Source: Strongylocentrotus droebachiensis
Lineage: Eukaryota > Echinodermata > Echinoidea > Camarodonta > Strongylocentrotidae
Direction: 5' to 3'
Assembly: GCA_035222895.1 (NCBI GenBank)
Contig: JAVYIG010004996.1
Location: 82,846 to 146,845 of the forward strand
DNA length: 64,000 nt
Every line of letters begins with the position of its first letter. The stretch's first letter is position 1. Shown piece after piece: positions 45,591 to 57,895 of this stretch. The notes under the pieces are model-generated. The model was not told the DNA's origin. It did not search any database and worked only from the letters and a program-made list of their open reading frames with translations. Made by a program: the position numbers and the translations under genes.

Positions 45591-48255
45591 ATTGAAACAA
45601 TTTATCATTATTTATTTGACCAATCGGAAAACATATCTTAATACATACACACATCTTTAGGGAAGTGGAAAGGAGAGAGAGAGAGAAGGATACAATCTCA
45701 TGGCCAGGGTGACAAAAGAAAGCATGTCACCCCCCTTTGAATGATTATAGTAGTTAAAAGTCATGCACTATATAAATAATCTCATGAACTAACTCATATA
45801 AACTAATAAAGCCCACAAGTGTTTTGCTTATGCAGTTGTTTTTCTCCCAATAAATAAATAAACCCTCTAAACATACAGGTACACGACGCCCCCTTGTCTA
45901 TGCCAGAGTGACCTAGGTTGAGTTTATCAACCGAGAAGCGTACGGCGTAACGTAACTCGCTGGGCTGGTAAGAAGGCATCATAGAAAGGACAGGGCCAGC
46001 GTGAGTTGGAACTGTGTGCGGATCGTGGTTTAATTTGAAATAATTTTTTGCTTTTAATTTTTTTTTTTGTAGAATATGACTAATATTATATTAAAATGAG
46101 ATTGGAAAAGGAAAGAAAAAATAATAATTTTACCAAGACACTAAAAGAAAGAGATGCGATGAAATTGGCAACAATAGTCAATTTTGACTAATAGCCATTA
46201 TAAAACCAAACGAACAACAACAACAGATTATGCAAATTTAGTCATTGAATACAGGTTTCATGCATTTACACATTTTCAAATTCACTGACTATCCCTGACT
46301 TTCCAGAGCAGAAAAATGTAAATTTCCATTACTCATTGGTCACGTGAGATGCTGATTTACAAAGTTATTAAATTGATCTGAGTGCCATGCACGCAGGGCA
46401 AGTTCAATCGCGAATTTGCTAACCGTAAAATGTATCTTGAATAAATGATTTTCCATGACTTTTTTTTTCTGAATTAAGTATTTTAAAGTTCCCTGACTTT
46501 CAAGAAATTCCTGACCCGTCTGAACACTGTCTGGACCAACAAAAATCTTGAAATCTACGGGGGGGGGGGGGTTACCGCTTTATAGAGGAAAAATTAAAGC
46601 ATTTAAAACTGAGAAAGATCAGCCCAAAGAGGGAGGAAAAAGGGGGGGGGGGAGTTTTTAAAAATGAAAAATTCCGACCTACCGACCCGCGTTTTGGCAC
46701 ATCTTTTTTTTTAAGGCTTAATAATATGCTCGTTGATAACGCAATCTTAGGCGGCTTGAATCAAGTGTGTAGGGAATATAGAGAACCGGCCAGTTTCTGG
46801 ACTAAGTCATCCCCTGTACTTCCAAGATATGAAGATAGAAAGAGAGAGAGAGAGAGAAAGAAAGAGAGAGAGAGAGAGGCAGACATAGACAGACAGACAC
46901 AGAAAGAGAGAGAGAGAGAGAGAAAAAAAGAAGAAGAAGAGAGAGAAGAGATAAAGAGATATAGATAGAATGAGAGGATAGGGGAAGTACTCGGAGATGA
47001 ACAGGGTCACTCATCTGCAAAAAATGTTGCTAAATGCTTTGTTAATTGCATTACCAATCATATCCTCTTTTAGCCAATAATAGGAAGTGAAACTATAATT
47101 TCACTCTCCATTCACCATGTGTCCCTTTTGTTCTCCATATACATGTACCTTGCACCCATATGACAATAGGCCCACTTTGAAGGATGCCTGAAAACAGTTT
47201 TTTTCTTTTAGCACTGATCATAATTTATTCAACTGTTATGTTCTTCCTATGAATTTGCTTCAGTCATATCATAACATATTTATTTTTCACACCCATTACC
47301 CACTTCCGTTATCCCACCATCAATATTCTTTGATCTAAGGTGTACCTTTTGTTTTGTTATGAATGTACTATTTTTAATGACTCTTTAGTACTATTGTATT
47401 TTGTGTTGTATTCTTGTGTTAATACTTATGCAAATTGCACTCAATTCAGCCGATAGGCTGCCATGTACAATATATTGTTGTTATACCACAAAAAATAAAG
47501 ATATAAATATATTTTAATTGGAGAAAAAAAAAGACATTTAATCGAAAGATAATATGCACTTGATAATCCCAGTACGTTTCTGGCAATTTCGTCATTCCTA
47601 ATTATGAAATTATCAAATTATCACATCGGACATGCCCGCAATGACGTCGAATGCGTCATCAAGCCACGTGACCGTATTACCTTTTTCGAAGGGCGTAGCC
47701 CAGCTAGCGTTAGATCTGTGAAAAAGGGCTGGTTATTATCATTTTTTGGTCAATTTAGAGATTTTCTAAAAAATCAGAGGCTGGAATATTAATAAGCAGA
47801 GGTGTATTCAGGTTTAAAAGGCTATGTTAGTTGGGTTAGAGTAGACCTTTAAGACGGTCGCAACTATTTTCAAAAAATCAACTTACAGCAATTTCAATAC
47901 CCTATTGTATGTCCGATATAAATGGTGTTCGGATTATGTAATATGCCATCGTCATGTTCGCACATTTCAATGAGTGACGCACAAGGCAACAGTTACTATC
48001 GTGAAAGTTAAGGTTCAAGTTCAACATGATCATACAAACTGAGAGAACTTTTGATCGATAATGACGGTGATAATGATAACGACGTTGATGATGACGTTAT
48101 CGTAGCAAAGATGATGTCCATTTACCTGGCATGAATCAATTCCTTGAAACGCTAGAGCGTCGTAATGGCAGCACACAGCTAAAGCCAGGGTAATAATTTC
48201 CAAATTTGTGAAGGCGCCTTGAGTATCCAATGGGGTGGATACGTGCGCATTAGTG
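45591..48255. other. Intergenic DNA; (GA)n at 46836-46960
   Basis: No gene supported. The segment 46280-46520 repeats the theme CCCTGACTTTCC / CCATGACTTT, a low-copy motif. G runs lie near 46560 and 46640. The AT-rich end CACAAAAAATAAAGATATAAATAT near 47490 resembles a LINE tail on the plus strand. The frames through the GA tract are low complexity. Confidence 0.5.
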
Positions 48256-49243
48256 TTCTTTTTATGCCTCCGCTACAAAGTAGCCGGAGGCATTATGTTT
48301 TCGGGTTGTCCGTCCGTCCGTACGTCCGTCCGTACGTCCGTCCGTACGTCCCGTTCTCGTGATCGCGTTATCTCAAGAACCGATTGGTTGATTCCCGCCA
48401 AACTTGGGTCATGTATGTATCTCACAGAGCCAATGAACTGATTAGATTTTGGGGTCACGAGATCCAAGGTCAAAGGTCACAGGGCTCATTATGTATGCGA
48501 AAATGGCTCGTGATCGCGTTATCTCAAGAACCGATTTATGGATTCCTGCCAAACTTGAGTCATGTATGTATCTCACAGAGCCAATAAACTGATTAGATTT
48601 TGGAGTCACGAGATCCAAGGTCAAAGGTCACAGGGCTCATTATGTATGCGAAAATGGCTCGTGATCGCGTTATCTCAAGAACTGATTGATGGATTCCTGC
48701 CAAACTTAAGTCATGGGTGTATCTTGCAGAGCCAATGAACTGATTAGATTTTGGGGTCACAAGGTCGAAGGTCAAAGGTCACAGGGCTCATTATGTATGC
48801 AAAATAGCTTTGATCGCATTATCTCAAGAACCGATTGATGGATTCCTGCCAAACTCAGGTCATGTATGTATCTCGCAGAGCCAATGAAATGATTCGATTT
48901 TGGGGTCACCAGGTCAAAGGTCACAGGGGTCTTTAAGTATCCAAAAATAGCTTGTGATCGCATTATCATGAGATCAAATAGACAGATTACTATCAAACTC
49001 AAGTCATGTATGTATCTTGCAGAGCCAATGAACTGATTAGATTTTGGGGTCACCAGGTCGAAGGTCAAAGGTCACATGGCTCATTATGTATGCCAAAAAT
49101 AGCTTGTGCATGCATTATCATTAAAACCCACAGATGGATTACAATCAAACTTGAATTTAAAAATTGTTTCTGTTTTGGTTTGTAAAATTGCTCTATGGCG
49201 GAGGCATCATTTTTGACTGCGCGCAGTCAAAGTTCCATCTAGT
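48256..49243 (+). mobile_element. Helitron-like element with 151-bp internal repeats
   Basis: The 3' end has the 20-bp palindrome TTTGACTGCGCGCAGTCAAA (49212-49231), 7 bases, then CTAGT (49239-49243) followed by T. A hairpin shortly before CTRRT with insertion next to T is the Helitron signature. Inside are a (TCCG/TACG)n stretch (48308-48350) and about six units of ~151 bp (GTGATCGCGTTATCTCAAG, GATTCCTGCCAAACTT, AGAGCCAATGAACTGATTAG, GGTCAAAGGTCACAGGGCTC). ATGCCTCCG near the start and CGGAGGCAT near the end are inverted. The 5' TC end is not certain. No Rep/helicase, so non-autonomous. Confidence 0.72.
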
Positions 49244-49291
49244 TATTATTATTATTATACTGAATTTCATTTTCCTTTTTTCTCTGATCAG

Positions 49292-49416
49292 GCTTACGAT
49301 GTTGGATGGATGCAAATTACCTACTTCGACGGGCGGCACCCTGACAATTGCACTCTTATGTGCATTCTGCATGGCTATAATCTTAACATCTCAAAGTACA
49401 CTGAATGTTTTACCAG
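49292..49416 (+). CDS. Sulfotransferase gene B, membrane-anchor exon
   Basis: Acceptor CCTTTTTTCTCTGATCAG ends at 49291; ATG at 49299; donor GTAATG at 49417. Encodes MLDGCKLPTSTGG, the hydrophobic span TLTIALLCAFCMAIILTS and the stem start QSTLNVLP, 39 codons plus one base, in the same phase as the gene A exon. Differences from A are few (K/D, A/T, I/T, A/S, R/T). Role: type II signal anchor for Golgi retention. A Helitron-like element ends 48 bases upstream of the acceptor. Confidence 0.75.
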
Positions 49417-50071
49417 GTAATGATAATTGTAGATGTAGATATGGCTTAATACAAAATAGAGTCTTTAAGCGCTTTACATTATGTTGTTATTATATATTAT
49501 ATTCCATATACTAATAATCTTGCTCTACGATTGGTCAAAAGTAAATCACGTGATTAAAAAAAGTTGTTCATCCATTATTGATGGGAGAAGATAATTTCGT
49601 TACACTGTGTACTACTTTCACTGAAGATAGTAGTACATGCAGTGCAACGCACTTTCACTGAAGATTGTATACGTTGCGTATACGTATACGTACGTAACTA
49701 GTGCATGCACTGTACGTATTGTACACCGTTTGCAAGCTGTTAATTGATGACTTGTTGCTCTAGAAGGACGGAAGAAATGAAATGTTTCCGATGTGGAATA
49801 TAAAGCTGATCACCTTTTAGTTTCAGGCGATGGCCAGCTATCACTTCCTCGGCGATCTGAATGTATACGCTATTTTTCCTCAGCTTCGCTTCGGATAGCT
49901 AGCTACATCCAGATCGCCTCGGAAGTGATAGTTTGTCCCATCACCTGCCCCAACGGTAATTATTTGCTTATCATCCCGGCCTACCATCGGATTAATTCAT
50001 GCACACAATGCGCACCATCTCCGCTCGCTACGGAGTATTCCTACTATATGTGGACAACGTGAGGGCATAAT
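49417..50071 (+). other. Gene B intron 1, start; includes a 22-bp-arm hairpin
   Basis: Aligns with gene A at AGAGTCTTTAAGCGCT (Academ empty site) and at GCACACAATGCGCACCATC (CCATGG-element empty site); about 460 bp between them is absent from A. CTATCACTTCC..GGCGATCTG at 49839-49860 is inverted at 49909-49930 (2 mismatches in 22). CGTATACGTATACGTACG palindromes lie near 49678. Confidence 0.65.
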
Positions 50072-50815
50072 AGAATAGAATAGAATAGAATAGAATAGAA
50101 TAGAATTTATTGTCTTCTTTCAAAGAAAGAAAGAAAGGAGAAACTTTCCCTCCAGGTGATCATACATAAAATTACCAAACTTATACACAATTTATAATAT
50201 AAATACAATCATACCAAAATATCGAATGCATAACAAGTATGAATTAATAAATAATACATAGCCTAGATAATACAAATTACACAGAACATAATGATATAGG
50301 GAAGAAGGCAAAAAGGAAGAAGCAGAGACGAATATAGAATGAGGGGAATTAAAGGAGAATGTAGCCCTGGGTTAAAGTAACTTAAAAATCGACCCCCACC
50401 TCCAGGGCCAGGGCCTCACTCTCCTTCAAACAAGTACGAAGAGACAGAAAGACGAAAAGAAGGGGAAAAAGAAAGGAAAGTAACAGAAAGAAAAGGAGAG
50501 AGGGAAGAAAAGGAGATGAAATACAGGAAGATAACAGAGATTTAGGAGAGAGAAGAAAGAGGGAGAAAGTACATGGCATATAAAAAAATGGGTTTAAAAA
50601 GTTATTGGAAGGGCAACTGCACGTACTGCTGCTGCTTGGAGGAAGATTACACAAAGTAATAACTAAAGGCCAACTCCCAAGTATATATTGAAATGCATAG
50701 AAATGTCGACGGGCGCATGCAAGGTGGTTACCAGGAAGCTGTAATGAATGGAGAAACCGTCTCCAAAAAATGTCCCGAGAAAAGATATTCAATATTAACT
50801 TGGCTTTAAGTTAAC
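50072..50815 (-). mobile_element. LINE/SINE 3' end with (TTCTA)n tail
   Basis: AGAATAGAATAGAATAGAAT followed by TTTATTGTCTTC and a purine-rich body with GTAGCCCTGGG at 50361, as at 28735-29010. It interrupts the intron directly after GTGAGGGCATAAT, which is continuous in gene A (16689-16702). The 136-codon minus-strand frame within it is Ser/Phe/Leu-rich from the purine tract and is not trusted. Confidence 0.55.
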
Positions 50816-51639
50816 AAAAAGAAATGTAACCCTCTCCAGCCATAATATCCATCAACAGCTGTCCTTACCAATGCACAGTTCCCCTCTGGTATTCCAAATA
50901 TTACGAAATGTTACGCAACGCCGTCTGCTTCCCGAAGTTCTCTATTCACTCGGTCGTATTTAATTAATATGCAGGCATCGAGCTTTGAAGACAGGCGTGG
51001 CACCGCAAAAATTAGGTCATGTTCAGTGAAGATGTATTTAGCTATAACATATCAAATACAGAATTCCCGACATATGACCAATGTAACTTTCTATTGGTTA
51101 TCAAATGCTTTTTTCGTGCTCGGATAGCTCTACTGAAGACAAAACCAGCGAAATTGACCAAGAAAATCGTGAGTTAGAGCGAAAGTAAGCTTTCCATCAT
51201 CATGACTTTCTCATCTAATTATTGACATTTTCCGAAAAATTTCCGAAATTTGTATATAGCTAGGACTCCAGAAAGTTCTCGGGGATCGCGCATTCGTTAA
51301 GGATCGCGCCATCACTCGGCTTAACGCTTATAGTCGGCGAATAACAAAAATCAATAAAAGGGTCCAGAACTAAACTAGGGCCAGAGTGACCGGGTGGCGT
51401 TCGGTGTCCTAAGGGTGTGTTCAGTCGAATTTTCGAAGCTAGAATCACAAACATGAATCACAAATCAAAACGCCGTTACAAAAAACAAGGTCACTGCGGT
51501 TAGCGTTCAAGCGATTTTTCATCAACGCTGATTCCACCACTGCGCGTCACACTCGCAGTTTGACCCAGGAAGTATAGGTCAACTACGGCGCGCGCTTTTT
51601 GGAATTGTTTACGGCCGACTGTCGACTGCTGTTTTGAGC
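50816..51639 (+). other. Gene B intron 1, nothing recognised
   Basis: No repeat or coding structure supported on either strand. Confidence 0.45.
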
Positions 51640-52960
51640 ATAGATCGCAATAATAAAACAAAGAATGAGAAGGTGATGGAAGGAAGAAACAAAAAATAAC
51701 ATAAGGAAAGACAGAAATAAAAAGTGATAGAGTTATTAAAACAAAGAATAACGTAACTTGATATCGTCGGCCTTATGCCAAAAGGGCCTTAACCCGATTT
51801 TGGGGGTTATTGAGTTATTAACTCTTATCCTGCCACAGGGCTAATCCCCCCAGTGCCAGATTTATAACGGGATAATCGGATTAACGCGATGGTACTAACA
51901 ATAGCGCGTGCAAAACTGCTATTACGAATGTTTGCTAGCATGCAAGAAGCAGCGTAACAATAGCGTGCACGCAGCCTCATGGCAGGCTATGAGTTAACAT
52001 CACCTTGTAGATTTCATCATTCTCTTTAAAATGATGTGCTTCACTTGTTGAAATTTGATTTATTTATGAAGATAATGATGAATTTCAAAAGGGCCTTAAC
52101 GCGTATCTCATCTTTTTCCTTACGCCAAAAGGGCCTTAACCTACACGGATGATCCATTTGCGTTAGGAGGGCCTTTCTGGCAAACCAAAGTTGTTGCGAA
52201 ACAAGAAAATTTCCTTATGCCAAAAGGGCGCTAACTATGCGCACGTACGCGCGCATAGTTACGCGCATAGTTACGCGTACGATAACGGCAGGTTAAGGCC
52301 CTTTTGGCATAACGCCGCGTAGGTTACGCCCCTTTTGGCATAATGCAGAGTAGGTTATGGCCCTTCTGGCATAAATACGCTACATTCAAGCCTTATGCCA
52401 AAAAGGCCCTAACATGTTTTTTGCACATAGCATGTACAATTCTGAATATTTTATAACAAATTTAACACATTTCATGTAAAACTTAATAACTTAACACATT
52501 TATCGAAATTGGCTTCAAAAGCAAAAAAACGACCCCTAACTTTTGATTATTAGAGAGGCCAAAACCTTTAAACGCGATTATCTCGGAATGGCCAAATAAG
52601 GCCGACGATATGAGGAAGAAACAAAGAATAACATAAGGAAAGACAGAAAAAGAAAGTGATAGAATGATTAAAACAAAGAATAACATAAGAGAATGTGATA
52701 GAATTATAAAAACAAAGAATTACATAAGAAAAGCTGATAGAAGGAAAAGAACAACGATTAACATAAGAATAGAAGGAAGAAACAAAGAATAACAAAAGAG
52801 AAAGTGATAGAATTATAAAAATAAAGAATAACATAAGAGAAGGTGATGGAAGGAAAAAAACAAAGAATAACATAAGAATAGAAGGAAAACAAGGTATAAC
52901 ATAACGGAACAGGCCACGATAAAGAGCATGGTATAGTAAACGCAAATTGCATGAAAAGCA
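51640..52960. repeat. Degenerate tandem repeat, ACAAAGAATAACATAAG
   Basis: Units of roughly 45-75 bp with AACAAAGAATAACATAAGG, AAAGTGATAGAATTA and GGAAGAAAC, on both sides of the foldback insert at 51756-52612. Minus-strand Phe/Leu/Ser-rich frames derive from it. Confidence 0.75.
51756..52612. mobile_element. Foldback element with GCCAAAAGGGCCTTAAC modules
   Basis: ATATCGTCGGCCTTAT at the left is inverted as ATAAGGCCGACGATAT at the right. TTATGCCAAAAGGGCCTTAAC lies near 51774, 52087, 52121, 52216 and 52391, and in reverse orientation near 52287, 52322 and 52352. Inserted in the tandem repeat described at 51640-52960. Non-coding. Confidence 0.7.
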
Positions 52961-53383
52961 GGCGCGCGGTTTTTGCCCAAACCGGAACAGGCTCCGTCAT
53001 ACAATCATGATTGAGAACTCCGTCCGTTCAATCGAATTTTAGCGACCGTGATTCTGCAGAATCATGATACAAAACGCATCTTTTTCAGCGTTTCATGTTT
53101 GTGTTTTCAAGCACGTTTATTTTTACGACCGACGAAAAAATCGCTTGAACGCATTGCGTTTTAAACTAAACGTCTTTAGAAACCATGATTCTAGGGTGAA
53201 AAAGTGTCGATTAAACGCACCCCCTAAGACACAGAATGCCGAAAATTGGTTGGCGGAACGCGTCCGTCTACGGCGAGATGAGTCCACTGGAGAAATGTGT
53301 CCTACAACTTAAAAATCGACTTAAAGTGTGCATATAATCTCCACTTTAGAAATAAATTTGTTATATTGTTGGCCAAGGTTCAG

Positions 53384-53480
53384 TTCAGTTCAGTTCAGTT
53401 CATTTTATTCAAAACCATACAAAGCATGATATAATCTGTTACATAAAAAAGAGACTGGTAATAGTACATCAATCAACATA
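53384..53480 (-). mobile_element. LINE/SINE 3' tail with (CAGTT)n
   Basis: CAGTTCAGTTCAGTTCAGTT then CATTTTATTCAAAACCATAC. Same microsatellite-plus-TTTATT arrangement as 50072 and 5085. Confidence 0.4.
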
Positions 53481-53689
53481 TTCTAACTTGATTACATCAT
53501 AAACTGAATGGTTTTAGGACCCCTTTAGAAGCTAAGCTTCCTGATTCAAGTCTTTCGGTAGCCCTTTTGGCAGCCATTATGAATGTTCATGGTCAAGGTA
53601 AGCACTTTTACTTTTGAAAATTGAATAGTTGAATTTGCCATGTCAGAAATCATATTAGTAGACACTAAAATCATTAGAATCGGACAATG

Positions 53690-53975
53690 TCAACTGTGCC
53701 TGTGAATTTGACCACCAGTCAAAAGTGCGTTGAGCTTTTTTACCATTGCGCCCTCATTTAAGGTCGGAGGTATAACAAACTATACATTTTTGGAATGCTC
53801 ATGACCAGATGAGTAATTTGATTTGCAATTTGTCAATGTTAACTGTGTTGGGGAATTTGCCCACCACTCAAAAGTGCGTTGACCGTTCAACGTTTTTAAC
53901 CATAGCGCCCTTATTTAAGGTCGAAGGTACAACAAACTATACATTTTTGAAATCCTCATGACCAGACGAGAAATT
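53690..53975. repeat. Two-copy tandem repeat, ~165 bp
   Basis: CCACCAGTCAAAAGTGCGTTGA ... ATTTAAGGTCGGAGGTATAACAAACTATACATTTTTGG ... CATGACCAGATGAG is repeated with about 15% change from 53865. Confidence 0.8.
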
Positions 53976-54739
53976 TGGTATGCATATCAACACGATTGGA
54001 ATATATTTAAATTTCGACCTCTGTTTGACCTTTGTTGACCCCTCCCGGAAATGCCTGACATTTTCAAGGGGGCAGCCCGAGTCAAACTTGTTCGGTATTC
54101 ATCAGGGGACACAAAAAACACTTTCAAACCTTTGTTCCCAGAATTTGGTCACGGGACCTACAGGCTGGTCTCCTATAGCTACTAAAAGCCCCACGCATAT
54201 CGGATGGGCTATCTCACCACCTGGTCAACAGTTGCAAATTAGCGCATAACTTGTCGGCGGCATGGAGCATGGGGTCAAAGGAAAGCGGCTTGATTCCACT
54301 CCTTTCTTTCACCTCCCTGTTCTATTCAAGCTAAGTCGATGTTGGCTCATGTTGGCTTTCTCGTGTTGGTTATAATACGCACAACCAGTCGGCCCGTTTG
54401 TTTATATTATAAATGAATTAATTAATAATATTAACGGTCACCATATTTGTTTGAAAGAGGAGCTGAATTGCTATGATCGTATTGGCTTAATTTCACATAT
54501 TTTGGGGTCTAAATCTAATTACCTTCATAGCAATTTTAGGTCCTAAAATAGTACTAGAAATATCATAAATGAGAATAAGAGCAATAACCATGCCCTTTGA
54601 AGGCATTTGCGGTCTGAAACAAGAACCCAACTTTCCCTTAATGGTACTATGTCCCATTTGCAGGCCAAACAATGAAAAGGTTAAATTCCAACGGCATTTC
54701 AAAGGTAATACTAATTTAAAAGGCGAGATTTGTACTGCT
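53976..54739 (+). other. Gene B intron 1, nothing recognised
   Basis: No supported coding, RNA or repeat feature. Confidence 0.4.
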
Positions 54740-55340
54740 TACAAAGGACAAAGTTGAAGCAGGTCCAAAACTTTCAGTACCTTGGCTCGTTGGTTGAATA
54801 GTCAAACAAGATCTGAATATCCGAAAGGCAAAAGCCTGGACAGCTTTGAACAAGCTGACAGCCATCTGGAAATCAAACCTCGGTAGAAAACTGAAAGTCC
54901 GTTTCTTTAGGGCTTCAGTGGAAACTGTACTGCTCTATGGATCAGAAGCCTGGACTTTCACGAGTTGCCTGGAAAAACAACTGGATGATTGCTATACAAG
55001 ACTTTTGAGAGCAGCACTAAATGTTAACTGGAGGGACCATAATGACCAATACAGAATTGTATAGGGACATTACAACGATCTCAGCAAGACTGAGAGACCG
55101 CCGCCTCCGTTTCAGTGGGCACTGCTGGAAGAGCAAGAGTAAAATCATTTCACAATGCTCTTATGGGAGCCCTCAAGGGGAAAACGCACCAGAGGGCGCC
55201 CAGCAATGACTTACATTGACCAGTTAGAAAAGAACACCTGTCTACCAAGGCAGGATCGGAGCTCCCAAAGATCATGGAGAATATAACTGAATGGATAAAG
55301 CTTGTCAAATCAGTGCGAGTACGCTCGACCTAATAGTACT
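54740..55340 (+). mobile_element. 5'-truncated LINE, RT C-terminal region
   Basis: Fragments FQYLGSLVE, NKLTAIWKSNLGRKLKVRFF, TVLLYGSEAWTFT, LDDCYTRLLRAALNVNWRDH, then after a frameshift near 55050 TELYRDITTISARLRDRRL and RFSGHCWKSKSKIISQ, then a GRPAMTYIDQLE-like end in another frame. This is the classic C-terminus of endonuclease-RT LINE proteins of invertebrates. Catalytic RT is missing; inactive. Confidence 0.85.
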
Positions 55341-55842
55341 AATTTAGAACTTCCCTAAAAGGGGGGCTTGAAAATGTGTTAAAGTAGGAAAATAATGATT
55401 ATTAATTGTCGAATTGACTTAAGAGCTATAGAGCCAGTAAGTAATAGTCTGAATTTCAGACCATTGAACGTTTTCGTACGTTTTATGCTGCACACAGATT
55501 CAATCAGTTTTATTTTGGCCATTACAAGAAGTGGGCAATTGATGTAGAAAAATGCTCATGTACCCTTTACAGCTCATTTTATGTATATTATTACCAAAGA
55601 AGAAAAAAAGCCAGTCAGTCACTCAATAGTGTCTGACAGTAAAGTCTAGCAAGTAAACGGGTTTCCTTGCATAATAGGACATACATGACATATTCATAAT
55701 TCCTACAAAGTTCTATAGAATTTGATGTTGATGTTAAACACACGTTTGTATGTGTAATGACTTGCACTGTCTCACAAAAATACATGTATATGCTTCCATA
55801 AACAGTTTATTATGGCCACTGACTCTCTCCTAATACCAGTGG
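55341..55842 (+). other. Gene B intron 1, nothing recognised
   Basis: Non-coding; no repeat seen. Confidence 0.4.
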
Positions 55843-56045
55843 CGGATTCAGGGGGAGCAAGGGGGCACGGGCGCCCACTCCTGGCCAGAAAAAGAAGTAC
55901 AAAACACCTTTTTAAACAAATAAACGAAAACGGCCACACCCCTGTTGTTCAAGGAGCGGGTGGGGGGGGGGGGGGGGGGGGGGGGGGGTGTTGAGTAAAA
56001 AAAAAAAATCTTGCTCATTACCCCTCCCCCCCCCCCCCCGTTAAG
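55843..56045. mobile_element. GGCGGATTCAGGGGG / poly-G short element
   Basis: GTGGCGGATTCAGGGGGAGC at the left, a G run of about 28 (55961-55988), then A and C runs. The start is related to the MITE at 5417-5704. It occurs before the gene B stem exon and has no coding content. Confidence 0.5.
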
Positions 56046-56204
56046 CAAAACAAAAAGAAGGTTAACACACTTTTTTATGTGTAATTACATGCACTGTCTC
56101 ACTCACTCTCATTCCCTTTATCCTTGCTTTTTAATTATGTTAGGATCACTTTAATAGTTAGTTTTCCTCTCAATAACTGTTTTGCTCCTATCATTCTTTG
56201 CCAG

Positions 56205-56248
56205 GTGATGTCTTTCAGCCGAGTACAAAGATACGTTCCAGCGTGAAA
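56205..56248 (+). CDS. Sulfotransferase gene B, short stem exon
   Basis: Acceptor TATCATTCTTTGCCAG ends at 56204; donor GTAAGT at 56249. 44 bases, encoding GDVFQPSTKIRSSVK with the preceding base; leaves phase 0. Three codons longer than the gene A exon (insertion of the VFQ-P region), showing that stem length tolerates change. Confidence 0.7.
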
Positions 56249-56359
56249 GTAAGTTAACATTAACGGTTATGCTACCACACACCAGTTTGTAGATTGATGG
56301 CTCATGGTACAAATAATCTCACTTTGTGCATTTTAGAGTGATCAACAGGCGCGAAAACA

Positions 56360-56595
56360 GGGGGGTGGTGGTTTTGGGGGTTAACCCCCCCCCCCCTCAA
56401 ACTAGGGGGTAGTTGTCCTAGGGGATAGTTTACTGGGGGTAGTTGTCCGGGGGTAGTTGTCCCAGGGGGTAGTCGTCTTTAGAGGGTGGTTGCCCTAGGG
56501 GGTAGTTGTCCTAGGGGGTAGTTGTCCGAGGGGTAGTTGACGGGGATGGTTATCTGGGGGTGGATGTCCAGGGGGTAGGTGTCCTAGAACCTTCA
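56360..56595. repeat. Partial TU-like array, CTAGGGGGTAGTTGTC
   Basis: Begins after a G/C foldback (GGGGGTTAACCCCC) and carries about 10 copies of the 15-16 bp motif seen at 37169-37497, ending GTCCAGGGGGTAGGTGTCCTAGAACC, the same terminus. Only one arm is kept. Confidence 0.8.
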
Positions 56596-56599
56596 CTTT

Positions 56600-57779
56600 A
56601 TAGTATCATTTTTTGGAACATCTTTCCCATAATATTGACAATTATATTAATAATTGGGACATGAAAAAAGGATTATGAGTCTATGAATTATTATATTCCG
56701 TGAACAAAAAACACAAAAACAAACCAAAAATCCAAGGTCATTCTATTGCACTTACAATATTTTGAAACAAATATTTTTCTAAAGTTCTTTTTAAAGCATA
56801 TTATGTAGGCGCTATCTTGGTATTATCTGGAATGCTACTCCATATCTTGTGTCTATTAAATGTGGACTTTTATGAAATGTAAAAATGTTATCCCTCAGCA
56901 TCAGTGAACAATGATCAGATGCCTGGCTCTTGAACATTTAGTGGCAAGCTCTCACGTTAATTTATTTTTTTGAACAAATGCTATGAACTAAGATTAAAGC
57001 AATTTACACAAGCATTAAGGCATATATTGCCTTTAGTATCTCTTCTTTAGTAGCATAATGGTCATATCAAATAAAATGAAAATATGGAGAAACTTAGAGG
57101 ACATGGTTCATAGATCTTCTGATAATAAATTATAGATATGTTCCTTTTAAACAATGCTAAGCTGTTTTCTACAGTATATTTTTCACGCCATAATGATTTA
57201 AATATGAATAAGTTGAACTAATAACATTTCATCATTCTCTTATTTGTTTTTGAAATACAAGTTTGAATAACTTCAACGAAAACCACACCCAAATTCTTAT
57301 TCCGTGGATGGTTGTTTAACCCTCCATGAATTTTTGGACACCCCGTTTATATGCATGTACATAATATGTATGATATGTATAAAAAGGAATGTTTGTCTTA
57401 CAGAATTCGATAACGAAATCAAATTGTAGTGATCTGTGTCACGCAAAAACTGGTTTTATATCTAAACATAATAAAGGGAAAAAATAACCTCAATTTGCCC
57501 CAAATTCAGGTTTGAAGGACAGGTAAAGAGAACATAGATCACTGTTCGCCAATTGACATTTGAGTTAAGTCGTTGGTAAATATGTTCATGAGGAGGATTG
57601 CATGATTATTTGCAATGCGTGTTTAGCCTTGAATAAGAGAAAAATAGAGAATTTAATTTATGTACTTATATCATAACAAATATGGTACGGTACACCATCA
57701 TGAATATTTATCTTTTATAACATAGGACTAAAAAAAGCCTTCGAATACTGCACGTAAACACGCGCTTTAAATGCCGTCC
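56600..57779 (+). other. Gene B intron 2, nothing recognised
   Basis: AT-rich, no supported feature. Confidence 0.4.
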
Positions 57780-57895
57780 GGAGCCCGTGCCTCATCTGGC
57801 CACTGTCAGAAGGACATTAGGGCCGCGGCGTGATTCAAACTACAAACCATGTGATCCACAGTCCGATGACGTATGCACTAGACCACGGCACCTTA
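57780..57895 (-). mobile_element. Degenerate tRNA-related SINE head
   Basis: On the minus strand GGTGCCGTGGTCTAGTGC resembles a tRNA 5' end with box A, and AGTTTGAATCACGCCGCGGC resembles a decayed box B and 3' arm. Tail not seen. Weaker than the SINE at 10848-11209. Confidence 0.4.

Noticed and set aside
46802-47020. Leu/Ser-rich transmembrane-looking frame
   Set aside because: Translation of the (GA)n microsatellite on the reverse strand.
48352-49100. CRISPR-like array because of regular 151-bp repeats
   Set aside because: Whole units repeat with no short repeat/unique spacer pattern; eukaryotic context.
50382-50792. 136-codon minus-strand frame rich in Ser, Phe and Leu
   Set aside because: Lies in the purine-rich body of a LINE/SINE 3' end; composition explained by the GAAA-rich strand.
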